Notes under the pieces: model-generated | Told to the model about the DNA's origin: nothing | The model's database searches: none | What the model saw: only the letters and a program-made list of their open reading frames with translations | Source: Candidatus Eiseniibacteriota bacterium | GTDB taxonomy: Bacteria > JAFGKV01 | NCBI GenBank assembly: GCA_025453925.1 | Contig: JALOPK010000072.1 | Location: 1 to 11,929 of the forward strand | Direction: 5' to 3' | Length of the DNA: 11,929 bases | Made by a program: the position numbers and the translations under genes | Shown: piece after piece, positions 1-6,495 of the stretch | Layout of the letters: each line of letters begins with the position of its first letter | How positions within the stretch are numbered: position 1 is the stretch's first letter

Positions 1-1
1 C

Positions 2-1837
2 GGATCTCCGCCTCCCGGACCCGAGGTGGAGGAGGACAGGGGATTTACTCTGGGCCTGGTCAAGGTCCCCGGCACGGGGGCGCGCCCCGTCCGGCACGAC
101 GAGAACGATGTGTACTTGTGTGCCCGGCAGTCTCAGGGATTCGCCTCGACGTTCGGGGCAGGCCTTCTCTACGATGGAGCGGGCAACGATGTCTACCGGG
201 CCGGCGGCAGGTACCTCCACCGACCGCTCCTTCCGGACGACTTCCAATCCTTGTCCCAAGGCTTCTCCATCGGTTTCAGACCCAGGGCGGGCGGAGGGAT
301 CGGGATCTTGGTGGACGAGGAGGGCAATGACTTCTACGCCGCCGAGGTCTACGCCCAGGGAGCCAGCTACTGGTACTCGATGGGCCTCCTATTCGACGGT
401 GGGGGAAACGACCGGTACATGGCCACGCAGTACGCCCAAGGGGCGGGAATCCACCTGTCAGTCGGATCACTGTGGGATCGTGGCGGCGATGACCACTATG
501 TGTGCAAGTTCGGTGTGACCCAGGGGACCGCCCATGATCTCTCGGTGGGGATGCTCCTGGAAGAAGGCGGCAATGACTACTACGTGGTGAGCGACGGCCA
601 GGGCATGAGCATCTCCAATTCTACGGCCGTGTTCATCGACACTCAGGGAAACGACGTCTATGCGACGCCGGGCAGCGGGCAGGGTTCGCTGACCTGGGCA
701 CGGGGATTCTGCGGGGGAGGCGTGTTCCTCGACTTGGAAGGGCACGACACCTACCGTCGCAACGCGGACGGGGGGGACTCTACGGTCTGGTCGTCCGACC
801 TGTATGCCCTCGGCATCGACTTGCCGCGGGATGTCATGCTCCCCGCGGAAACCATTTCAGAGCCCGTGCTCACTGCCGCGGATTCCGCGCGCCCGGTGGA
901 GGAGTTGTTCGCGACCGCCTCCCTCTGGGAGGTTGGCAGTGCACGAGAGAAGGTGCGTCGGGCCCGGGCCGCCCTCCTGACCAAGGCGGAGGAAGCGCTG
1001 CGCTACGCCCTCGATAACAAGCTCGGCACACGGGATGGTCTGGAGTACCGTACGCTTGAGGAGATCGCCAAGGCAATCCCGGAGTCGTGCGCTGCGCACA
1101 TCCTGCCGCGCCTCCACGATGGCCACCGCCACGTGGTGGGCAATGTCATTGCGCTGTTGGGCACGATGAAGCAGCGGGAAGCTCGTGGTCCGATGGAAGC
1201 TCTACTGAAGGACGACCGGCAATCGCTCCACTGGGCGCGGCTCCTGCAGGCGCTCGGCAGTATCGGCGATGGCGCCGCGGCTCCGGCCATTCGCCCGTTC
1301 CTCGATGATCCGGGGGAGCGCCGACGCATCCAGGCGGCGGTGGCGCTTGCGGCCCTGAATGATTCTCTCGCAATCCCTTCCCTGGTGGATCTGCTCGATG
1401 ACGATATCCTGACGGTGAGATCCGCGGCGTCCCGCGCCCTTGTTGCCTTCGGTGCCGCGGCGGTAGCGCCGCTGGCGTCAAGGGTGGTTGCCCGGCAGCC
1501 ATCGATTTTGCCCCCGAGGGCCGTGCCCGGTGTCGCCCATTGCGCGTTACATCTTCGGACCATGGGGCAGATCGCTGCCGCCATCCCTGATAGCGCGGAT
1601 GCGGCATCTCGGCAGGCGAGAGGCGTCGCTCGCCGTGCGTTGATGCAGGCTCTGGATGCGTTCAGCGGTCCCTTCCCCGCTGAGCGTGCCGCCGCGGCCG
1701 AGGGTCTCCTGAGACTGGCCGACAGTGAGACCCAGGCCTTCGTCCGGCTCCGCATGCTCGACGAGACCGATGCACTGGTGCGTGGCGTGTTTCAGAGGGG
1801 CCTGAGGGAGCATCGGGTCGGGAATGCGTTTCGTTAA
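2..1837 (+). CDS. GNDxY-repeat / HEAT-repeat protein, 5' end missing
   Basis: The frame is open from base 2 and ends at TAA (1835-1837), so the gene probably begins outside the window; the first internal start is a GTG at 26. Numbering from that GTG (603 residues), residues 26-243 hold eight boxes of the form G-N/D/H-D-x-Y, each usually followed 6-8 residues later by Gln-Gly. Residues about 290-345 look like a charged helical linker. Residues about 350-490 show helix-pair repeats with LLxDD, AAxALxAL and VRxAAxxAL patterns, as in HEAT / PBS-lyase-like repeats, with less regular helices to the end. HEAT repeats normally serve as protein-binding scaffolds. The GNDxY part resembles glycine/aspartate-rich beta-solenoid repeats, but no catalytic motif is visible and I do not know its function. 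The missing N-terminus prevents judging secretion. It converges with the EF-G gene. Confidence 0.75.
   Translation, partial: GSPPPGPEVEEDRGFTLGLVKVPGTGARPVRHDENDVYLCARQSQGFASTFGAGLLYDGAGNDVYRAGGRYLHRPLLPDDFQSLSQGFSIGFRPRAGGGIGILVDEEGNDFYAAEVYAQGASYWYSMGLLFDGGGNDRYMATQYAQGAGIHLSVGSLWDRGGDDHYVCKFGVTQGTAHDLSVGMLLEEGGNDYYVVSDGQGMSISNSTAVFIDTQGNDVYATPGSGQGSLTWARGFCGGGVFLDLEGHDTYRRNADGGDSTVWSSDLYALGIDLPRDVMLPAETISEPVLTAADSARPVEELFATASLWEVGSAREKVRRARAALLTKAEEALRYALDNKLGTRDGLEYRTLEEIAKAIPESCAAHILPRLHDGHRHVVGNVIALLGTMKQREARGPMEALLKDDRQSLHWARLLQALGSIGDGAAAPAIRPFLDDPGERRRIQAAVALAALNDSLAIPSLVDLLDDDILTVRSAASRALVAFGAAAVAPLASRVVARQPSILPPRAVPGVAHCALHLRTMGQIAAAIPDSADAASRQARGVARRALMQALDAFSGPFPAERAAAAEGLLRLADSETQAFVRLRMLDETDALVRGVFQRGLREHRVGNAFR
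101..754 (+). repeat. Tandem GNDxY...QG protein repeats (8 boxes)
   Basis: Eight boxes (ENDVY, GNDVY, GNDFY, GNDRY, GDDHY, GNDYY, GNDVY, GHDTY) begin at residues 26, 53, 100, 127, 154, 182, 208 and 239, counted from the GTG at 26. The intervals are 27, 47, 27, 27, 28, 26 and 31 residues. The one long interval contains an insertion (around residues 60-72). Between boxes each unit has a Gln-Gly and then a hydrophobic strand such as GxLxDxG. The regular spacing and Asp/Asn/Gly turns suggest a beta-solenoid, possibly metal-binding like RTX repeats; that is inference. DNA identity between units is low, so the repeats are old. Confidence 0.8.
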
Positions 1838-1858
1838 GCCAGACCTACTCTCAGATCT

Positions 1859-1872
1859 CCGGGAGTTCCCGG
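1859..1872. terminator. Small hairpin in convergent gap (weak terminator candidate)
   Basis: CCGGGA and TCCCGG form a perfect inverted repeat 22 bp beyond the TAA of the HEAT-repeat gene. No T-tract follows on either strand, so an intrinsic terminator is only a possibility. Confidence 0.25.
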
Positions 1873-1925
1873 CGGGCTGAACCGTGCGCAGGAGTGGCGT
1901 GGGCGCCGGGGTAGGCGGCGCGTGT

Positions 1926-1945
1926 CCCGATGCGTCCCCATCGGG
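1926..1945. terminator. Hairpin in convergent gap (bidirectional terminator candidate)
   Basis: CCCGATG (1926-1932) pairs perfectly with CATCGGG (1939-1945) around a 6-nt loop. It lies 16 bp past the stop of the leftward EF-G gene and 89 bp past the stop of the rightward HEAT-repeat gene, where a two-way terminator would be expected. There is no T-tract on either side. The rest of the 1838-1960 gap shows nothing else. Confidence 0.35.
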
Positions 1946-1960
1946 CCGAGCGCCGACGGT

Positions 1961-4000
1961 CTACCTGCTGGATTTCGCGTAGTGGCTGAATTTCATGAAC
2001 AGTGACGCGCGACCCTGGCTAAGGGAGCGAAGCTCGGTGGCGTAACCGAACATGGTCGACATCGGGGCCGTGCACCGAATAGTGTGGCCTCTGGGGGTCG
2101 TCTCGATCCCGCTCACCCGTCCGCCGCGGGCGTTCAGCGAATCGACCACTCCACCCAAGGCCTCGGGGGGCAACACGATCTCGACCCAGACCTGGGGCTC
2201 GAGGAGCACGGGTCCCGCCTGCGCGCATGCATCCTGGAATGCCTTCGACGCGGCGCCAGCCACCGCGATGGCGCTCACGCTGTCCTCGGCGTATTCGATG
2301 CGATCCAGCCTGATCTGGACATCGATCATCGGATAGCCGAGGAGTACGCCGGAGCTCGCCGATGACCGCACTGTGCCTTCGGCGGCGTTCCTGAGGTCGG
2401 CGGGGACCATCGAAAGACTGGGCGACACCTCCACCACGACACCCGTCCGCGGTTCGCCACGGGAGACCCCGATCACCACCGTGGCGGCATGCAGTCGCCC
2501 ACCCAGTTGCTTCTCGTAGCGAGAGGCAGCCTGGGAGGTCGACTCGACAGTCTCTTTGTAGGCGACCTGAGGCTTGCCTGTCCGGGCTTCGACCTGGAAG
2601 TTATCCGCGAGACGTTGCACGATGACCTCCAGGTGGAGTTCGCCCATGGCGGATATGACGGTCTGGCCGGTGTCCCGATCCTCCCGCACCGTGAAGGTCG
2701 GGTCTTCGACGCCCAGCTTTTCCAGGGCCCTGGTGAGGCGCTCCTCATCTTTCTTCGTGCGAGGCTCGATGGCTGCTGACACCACGGGTACCGGGAAGTC
2801 CATGGTCTGCGACAGGATGACGGGGCTCGTGGGCGTGCACAAGGTGTCGCCCGTCGCGGCTTCTCCCAACCCCGCCACCGCACACACGTCACCCGCCGTC
2901 AGACGGTCGAGCTTGAGACGTTTGTCGGCATACATGCGGTAGAATCGCTTCGGGCGCTCAGTCGCGTCGCGGATCGGATTATACACATCCTCTCCCGGCT
3001 CCAGAGTGCCGGAGTAGACGCGTACATACGTGAGCCGTGACTGGCTCTCCTGGTACATGACTTTGAAGGCGAGCGCGCAGAACGCCTCCTTCTCGTCAGG
3101 CACGAGATCGATCTCCCGATTGTCCGCCAAGGTCTTTGCCCGCACGGGCCTCCGGTCCTGGGGTGAAGGGAGGTAGGCGACGACGGCCTCGAGCAGCGGC
3201 TGGATGCCGATGTTGCGCAGGGCTGCCCCGCAGAGGACGGGCACTGCCGCACGGGCGCATGTGACCCGCCGCAGAGCGGCCTGGATGTCATCCGGTTCCG
3301 GGTTGCCGCGTTCGATCATGATGGTGAGCAGAGTGTCATCGCGATCGGCAATGGACTCCAGCATGGCCAGCCGGGCCGCCTCAGCCTCCTCGCGGTCGGC
3401 GTCACGTATCGGCTCCCGCCGGAAAGAGACCCCCTGGGTCCCCGGATCCCATGCCATCATCTCCATGGTCACCAGATCCACGATGCCGGCAAAGGAGTTG
3501 CCCGAGCCCACGGGCATCTGGGTCACCACCGTATCCTGGCCGAGCCGGTCACGAACCATGGAGACCGCGCGGGCGAAATCGGCGCCAACCCGATCCATCT
3601 TGTTGACGAACACGATGCTTGGGAGCTCGTAGCGCACCGCCCTCCGCCAGACGTTCTCGGTTTGGGGCTCCACGCCGCCGACGCCGCACACCACCGTGAT
3701 CGCCCCATCGATGGCCATCAGCGAACGTTCAACCTCCACGGTGAAGTCCACATGCCCCGGCGTATCAACGAGGTTGATGATGTGGGCGCCCCACTGGAGC
3801 GTGGCGGCGGCGGAGGTAATGGTGATGCCGCGCTCGCGTTCCTGCTCGAGGTAGTCCAGCACGGTGGACCCATCGTCCACGCTGCCGATTCGATGGGTGG
3901 TCCCGGAGTAGAAAAGGAACCGCTCGCTTGTGGTTGTCTTGCCTGCATCAATGTGGGCGATGATGCCGATGTTGCGGATCATTCCTATGCGGCGGCTCAT
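1961..4000 (-). CDS. fusA: Elongation factor G family GTPase, EF-G2-like paralogue
   Basis: This 679-residue translational GTPase acts on the ribosome in translocation and/or recycling. G1 is AHIDAGKT (15-22), G2 RGIT (57-60), G3 DTPGH (79-83), G4 NKMD (133-136), and the G5 region is CGAA (257-260). Domain II follows (about 300-390), then domains III-V, ending in TELRSLSQGRASLFMKFSHY. The start is set by ATG 3998-4000 with a strong GGGAGGAGT; the frame runs on to a GTG at 4042, but those extra residues are unlike EF-G. The segment VDDGSTVLDY...QERERGIT matches the EF-G2 type (mitochondrial EFG2, spirochaete spdEFG2) better than the canonical VHDGAATMD...QEQERGIT, and domain IV has QLGGRLHAATV where canonical EF-G has a conserved RQSGGRGQYGHV-like stretch. 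There are no rpsL, rpsG or tuf neighbours, so this is probably a second copy outside the str operon. Family membership is near certain; the subtype, and therefore the symbol fusA, is tentative. Confidence 0.93.
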   Translation of the reverse strand: MSRRIGMIRNIGIIAHIDAGKTTTSERFLFYSGTTHRIGSVDDGSTVLDYLEQERERGITITSAAATLQWGAHIINLVDTPGHVDFTVEVERSLMAIDGAITVVCGVGGVEPQTENVWRRAVRYELPSIVFVNKMDRVGADFARAVSMVRDRLGQDTVVTQMPVGSGNSFAGIVDLVTMEMMAWDPGTQGVSFRREPIRDADREEAEAARLAMLESIADRDDTLLTIMIERGNPEPDDIQAALRRVTCARAAVPVLCGAALRNIGIQPLLEAVVAYLPSPQDRRPVRAKTLADNREIDLVPDEKEAFCALAFKVMYQESQSRLTYVRVYSGTLEPGEDVYNPIRDATERPKRFYRMYADKRLKLDRLTAGDVCAVAGLGEAATGDTLCTPTSPVILSQTMDFPVPVVSAAIEPRTKKDEERLTRALEKLGVEDPTFTVREDRDTGQTVISAMGELHLEVIVQRLADNFQVEARTGKPQVAYKETVESTSQAASRYEKQLGGRLHAATVVIGVSRGEPRTGVVVEVSPSLSMVPADLRNAAEGTVRSSASSGVLLGYPMIDVQIRLDRIEYAEDSVSAIAVAGAASKAFQDACAQAGPVLLEPQVWVEIVLPPEALGGVVDSLNARGGRVSGIETTPRGHTIRCTAPMSTMFGYATELRSLSQGRASLFMKFSHYAKSSR

Positions 4001-4003
4001 CGT

Positions 4004-4012
4004 ACTCCTCCC
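4004..4012 (-). promoter_or_regulatory. Ribosome binding site fixing the EF-G start
   Basis: On the minus strand GGGAGGAGT lies 3-4 nt upstream of the ATG at 4000, with GGAGG ending 6 nt away. It selects the ATG that gives MSRRIGMIRNIG over the upstream GTG at 4042. Confidence 0.75.
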
Positions 4013-4034
4013 ATGTTCCGGGCATCCACGATAG

Positions 4035-4064
4035 CGGGGCACCCCCGGCCTTGGGGGCGCCCCG
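4035..4064 (-). terminator. Strong GC hairpin between the ompA-like and EF-G genes
   Basis: On the minus strand CGGGGCGCCCCC and GGGGGTGCCCCG form a 12-bp stem with one G-U pair and an AAGGCC loop. The mismatch is A/C on the plus strand but G-U on the minus strand, so the fold favours leftward transcripts. It starts 17 bp after the TAG of the OmpA-like gene and ends 34 bp before the EF-G start. No U-tract follows. It may terminate, attenuate or protect the ompA-like mRNA. Confidence 0.5.
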
Positions 4065-4081
4065 GTCTACGTTGCGTGGGG

Positions 4082-6196
4082 CTACTCGAGTATCACGAAC
4101 TCCACACGCCTGTTCAACGCTTTGCCTTCGGGCGTGTCATTGCTGGCAATGGGGACCGACTCTCCGAACCCCCGCGCGTCCACGCGCAGCGGATCGATGT
4201 TGAACCTTCGGAGTAGGTAGGTGCGCACCGATTCGGCGCGACGCTGACTCAGGTTCACGTTGTAGGAATCGGACCCGTCGGCATCCGTGTGGCCCTCGAT
4301 CCGCACTTTCATCTCGGGAACGTCCGCCAACAACTGGCCAGCCGTATCGAGTACCGGCAGTGATTCGGGCAACAGCTCGGCGCTATTGTAGGCGAAATTC
4401 ACTCCTTCCAGACGGGTACGTTCGGGGCAACCCCACTTGTTCACCTTGATGCCGGGTGTCGTCCCGGGGCACTTGTCCAGTCCATCGAACACGCCGTCAC
4501 CGTCGGAATCCAGCGGGCATCCATTGCGATCAACCGTGGCGCCGTAGGGTGTCCCGGGGCAACGGTCAGTGCCATCGGGCACACCGTCGAGATCCTCGTC
4601 CACGGGGCAGCCAAGACTATCGACGACCGCGCGAACCGGCGTGTCCGGACACTTGTCCAACCCGTCGAAGACGCCATCGCCGTCAGAATCGGTCGGGCAG
4701 CCATTGGCATCGACCCTGGCGCCGTATCGTGTGTCGGGGCAGCGATCCACGCCGTCGGGCACGCCGTCGGAATCCTGGTCGATGGGGCATCCTCGCTCAT
4801 CCACCACCGTGTTCGGGCGGGTGCCGGGGCATTTGTCGAGGCCATCGGCAACGCCGTCTCCATCGGAGTCCAGCGGGCACCCGGCCCGGTCCACGGGCAC
4901 CTGCGGCGGCGTGTCGGGGCAGCGATCCACGCCGTCGGGTACCCCGTCGCCGTCGCTGTCCTCTGAGCATCCGGCTTCGTCCACTCGAGCGCCTCGCGGC
5001 GTGTCGGGGCACCGATCCACGCCATCGGGTACCCCGTCACCGTCGCTATCCTGGGTGCAGCCCGTCCGATCGACCACCGCCCCGGCGGGCGTGTCGGGGC
5101 ACTTGTCGAGGCCATCGGGCACGCCGTCACTGTCACCGTCCGACGGGCATCCCCACACGTCGACGGCCGCGCCGCGGGGCGTACCCGGGCACCTGTCCAG
5201 GCCGTCGTAGACACCATCAAAATCAGAGTCGGTCGGGCATCCGTTGGCGTCGACCATTGCCCCTGCGGGCGTGCTCGGGCACACATCAGCATCATCCGAG
5301 ACCCCGTCGCCATCACGGTCTCGCTTCGCCATCAGCGATGGAGCACCGAGCGACACCACCAGTTCCCAATCCGGCGCCTTGTAGCGCGCATCGTCGTCGT
5401 TGAGGCCGATGCGCACGCCGATGTCCAGGTAAGATTCACCTTGACCTCCGAAGCGAGCGCCGGGCGTCAGCCGGATGGGAGAATCCGAGAAGTCCAACCC
5501 CTCTTGCTGATACCACTGATCGGTGGAGACCTCCACGAAGAACGACATGGCCGGTGTCGGCAGCTCGATGGCGGCGGAGATCCGCATGAGGTCGTTCTCG
5601 GCGTCCGGGTGGACGTCCTCGTACTGCTCGACTCCGACATTCCCGTGGATCCGGAAGGGTGCCGTTCCGGGGATATCGGCGAGGTCGAGAGTGAGAAGGC
5701 CCATGCCTCCCCTGACGGGATCTCCCGCACTGAACCCCTTGTCCTCATCTCCCGTGGCGATGCGGTAGAAACCCATGCCGCCGATCCGGACGGCCTGATT
5801 GGGGCCGAAGGGAATGGTGAGTTTGCCGCGGATCTCCACGTCACCGAACCCGCTCTCGAAATCCTTGGCGTCCGTGCTGGCATCGTCGCGGCCCGAGAGG
5901 TAGGTCATATGATATGGTGCGTAGCCGCCCAACTCCAGATAGTTGGCCAGTGCATACGTCACGCTGAGCCTGGCCTGGCCGATGTGATACCGTTCCTCTC
6001 CGCTCATGAGCGTGAGCTTCTCGGACCGGTATAGACCGTGAAAACCCAGGGTCAACGTGCCCGTGCCGTCATTCCCGGCATCGAGGGTTTCGATCAGACC
6101 CCTCAGTCCCCCGGGAGTCACGCCGGCGGACGACCGCCCGGCAAGAATGCCGAGGAGAAGGAACACGCCACACAGAGAAAATGCGGTCCAACGCAT
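4082..6196 (-). CDS. OmpA-family outer-membrane protein with ten TSP3 repeats
   Basis: This 704-residue protein probably links the outer membrane to peptidoglycan. Residues 1-24 (MRWTAFSLCG...RSSA) form a signal peptide with likely cleavage after SSA; no lipobox Cys is placed for a lipoprotein. Residues about 25-285 alternate polar and hydrophobic strands (for example GFGDVEIRGKLTIPFG) like a beta-barrel. Residues 293-592 are ten 30-residue thrombospondin-type-3 repeats rich in Asp, each with two Cys, expected to bind calcium. Residues 593-704 are an OmpA C-terminal domain with RIEGHTDADGSDSYN, LSQRRAESV and NRRVEF, the diaminopimelate-contacting region. The ATG at 6196 is chosen for its GGAGGTG upstream and because it opens the signal peptide; ATGs at 6208 and 6229 are weaker. 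The stop is TAG at the natural domain end. It is like OprF/OmpA proteins with calcium-binding linkers. Confidence 0.92.
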   Translation of the reverse strand: MRWTAFSLCGVFLLLGILAGRSSAGVTPGGLRGLIETLDAGNDGTGTLTLGFHGLYRSEKLTLMSGEERYHIGQARLSVTYALANYLELGGYAPYHMTYLSGRDDASTDAKDFESGFGDVEIRGKLTIPFGPNQAVRIGGMGFYRIATGDEDKGFSAGDPVRGGMGLLTLDLADIPGTAPFRIHGNVGVEQYEDVHPDAENDLMRISAAIELPTPAMSFFVEVSTDQWYQQEGLDFSDSPIRLTPGARFGGQGESYLDIGVRIGLNDDDARYKAPDWELVVSLGAPSLMAKRDRDGDGVSDDADVCPSTPAGAMVDANGCPTDSDFDGVYDGLDRCPGTPRGAAVDVWGCPSDGDSDGVPDGLDKCPDTPAGAVVDRTGCTQDSDGDGVPDGVDRCPDTPRGARVDEAGCSEDSDGDGVPDGVDRCPDTPPQVPVDRAGCPLDSDGDGVADGLDKCPGTRPNTVVDERGCPIDQDSDGVPDGVDRCPDTRYGARVDANGCPTDSDGDGVFDGLDKCPDTPVRAVVDSLGCPVDEDLDGVPDGTDRCPGTPYGATVDRNGCPLDSDGDGVFDGLDKCPGTTPGIKVNKWGCPERTRLEGVNFAYNSAELLPESLPVLDTAGQLLADVPEMKVRIEGHTDADGSDSYNVNLSQRRAESVRTYLLRRFNIDPLRVDARGFGESVPIASNDTPEGKALNRRVEFVILE
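4421..5320 (-). repeat. Ten tandem 90-bp TSP3 repeats
   Basis: Ten units of exactly 30 codons with no indels follow the pattern DxDxDGVxDGxDxCPxTxxxxxVDxxGCPx. From unit 5 on, the motif alternates DRCP (5, 7, 9) and DKCP (6, 8, 10). DRCP units 7 and 9 open with a variable DQD/DED, and DKCP units with DSDGDGV, which gives a 180-bp higher-order period. Unit 1 is the most divergent (DDADVCP) and unit 10 ends KVNKWGCPE. Confidence 0.95.
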
Positions 6197-6239
6197 GCGC
6201 ACCTCCATCAGAGAGTTGGCGATAGTCACCTAGTGAACC

Positions 6240-6268
6240 TATGTAGAAGGGTTGGCCCCGTGCGTCAA
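6240..6268 (-). promoter_or_regulatory. Candidate sigma-70-type promoter for the ompA-like gene
   Basis: On the minus strand TTGACG (6268-6263, five of six to TTGACA) and TACATA (6245-6240, a poor -10) are separated by 17 nt. A start near 6233 would leave a leader of about 35-40 nt before the ATG. The -35 box overlaps the last codons and stop of the upstream methionine gene. The weak -10 keeps this tentative. Confidence 0.3.
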
Positions 6269-6273
6269 CCCTT
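6247..6273 (-). terminator. Hairpin over the stop codon of the methionine gene
   Basis: On the minus strand AAGGGTTG (6273-6266) pairs with CAACCCTT (6254-6247) around an 11-nt loop, followed by CTACAT. The TGA at 6267-6265 lies in the end of the first arm and the loop. It is a terminator candidate with only a poor T-run. Confidence 0.4.
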
Positions 6274-6492
6274 GTCGCATGAGACAGGAAAACCGAGCAC
6301 GCCCAGAGCGAGATCAATCCTGCCGAAGGGGGCGGCGACCTGCACTCCCCGGATGAACGGTCTGATGCGCGCGAGGACCTCACGAGCGATGGCGACACCC
6401 TCTTCCGCCGCCACGCCTCGGGCCTCGGCGGCGGCCATGCGTGCCATGACCGAGGGAGGAACCTTGGCGCCGGGGACCTCGTTGTTCATGAA
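6265..6492 (-). pseudogene. C-terminal remainder of the methyltransferase/MTHFR gene beyond an in-frame TAG
   Basis: These 75 codons plus TGA continue the upstream frame directly after the TAG at 6493-6495, beginning FMNNEVPGAKVPPSV and ending APFGRIDLALGVLGF...CDKG. This is the expected C-terminal end of the MTHFR barrel in bifunctional YitJ-type enzymes, which have RNAEF...NEVPG at this place. An ATG at 6489 could allow restart 4 nt after the stop and yield 74 residues, but no Shine-Dalgarno precedes it. Alone it could not form a domain. Most likely it is part of one 619-codon gene interrupted by a point change. Confidence 0.75.
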
Positions 6493-6495
6493 CTA
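6493..6495 (-). other. In-frame amber codon (TAG where GAG is expected)
   Basis: Codon 544, counting from the ATG at 8124, is TAG. The codons before it read LRNA and those after it read FMNNEVPG, with no frame change. Family members have Glu here (RNAEF), which GAG would give, so one base (position 6495, A instead of C on the plus strand) accounts for the stop. Confidence 0.85.

Noticed and set aside
1003-1755. Minus-strand open frame of 250 codons within the HEAT-repeat gene
   Set aside because: Low-complexity Ala/Arg/Ser product antisense to a convincing repeat protein.
4001-4042. Upstream GTG start for EF-G at 4042
   Set aside because: It would begin inside the 4035-4064 hairpin and adds 14 residues foreign to EF-G; the ATG at 4000 has a strong binding site.
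4456-5403. Plus-strand open frame of 315 codons opposite the TSP3 array
   Set aside because: It is an Arg/Pro-rich repetitive translation produced by the antisense of the 90-bp repeats; no start-site signal or domain.
6265-6495. Frameshift as the cause of the broken methyltransferase/MTHFR gene
   Set aside because: The downstream homologous segment is in the same frame as the upstream one; only the TAG separates them, so it is a nonsense change and not an indel.
6493-6495. Genome-wide reassignment of TAG or a pyrrolysine codon
   Set aside because: TAG ends the EF-G, OmpA-like and rlmD genes exactly at family C-termini, and this enzyme family has Glu, not pyrrolysine, at the site. Local readthrough is not excluded.
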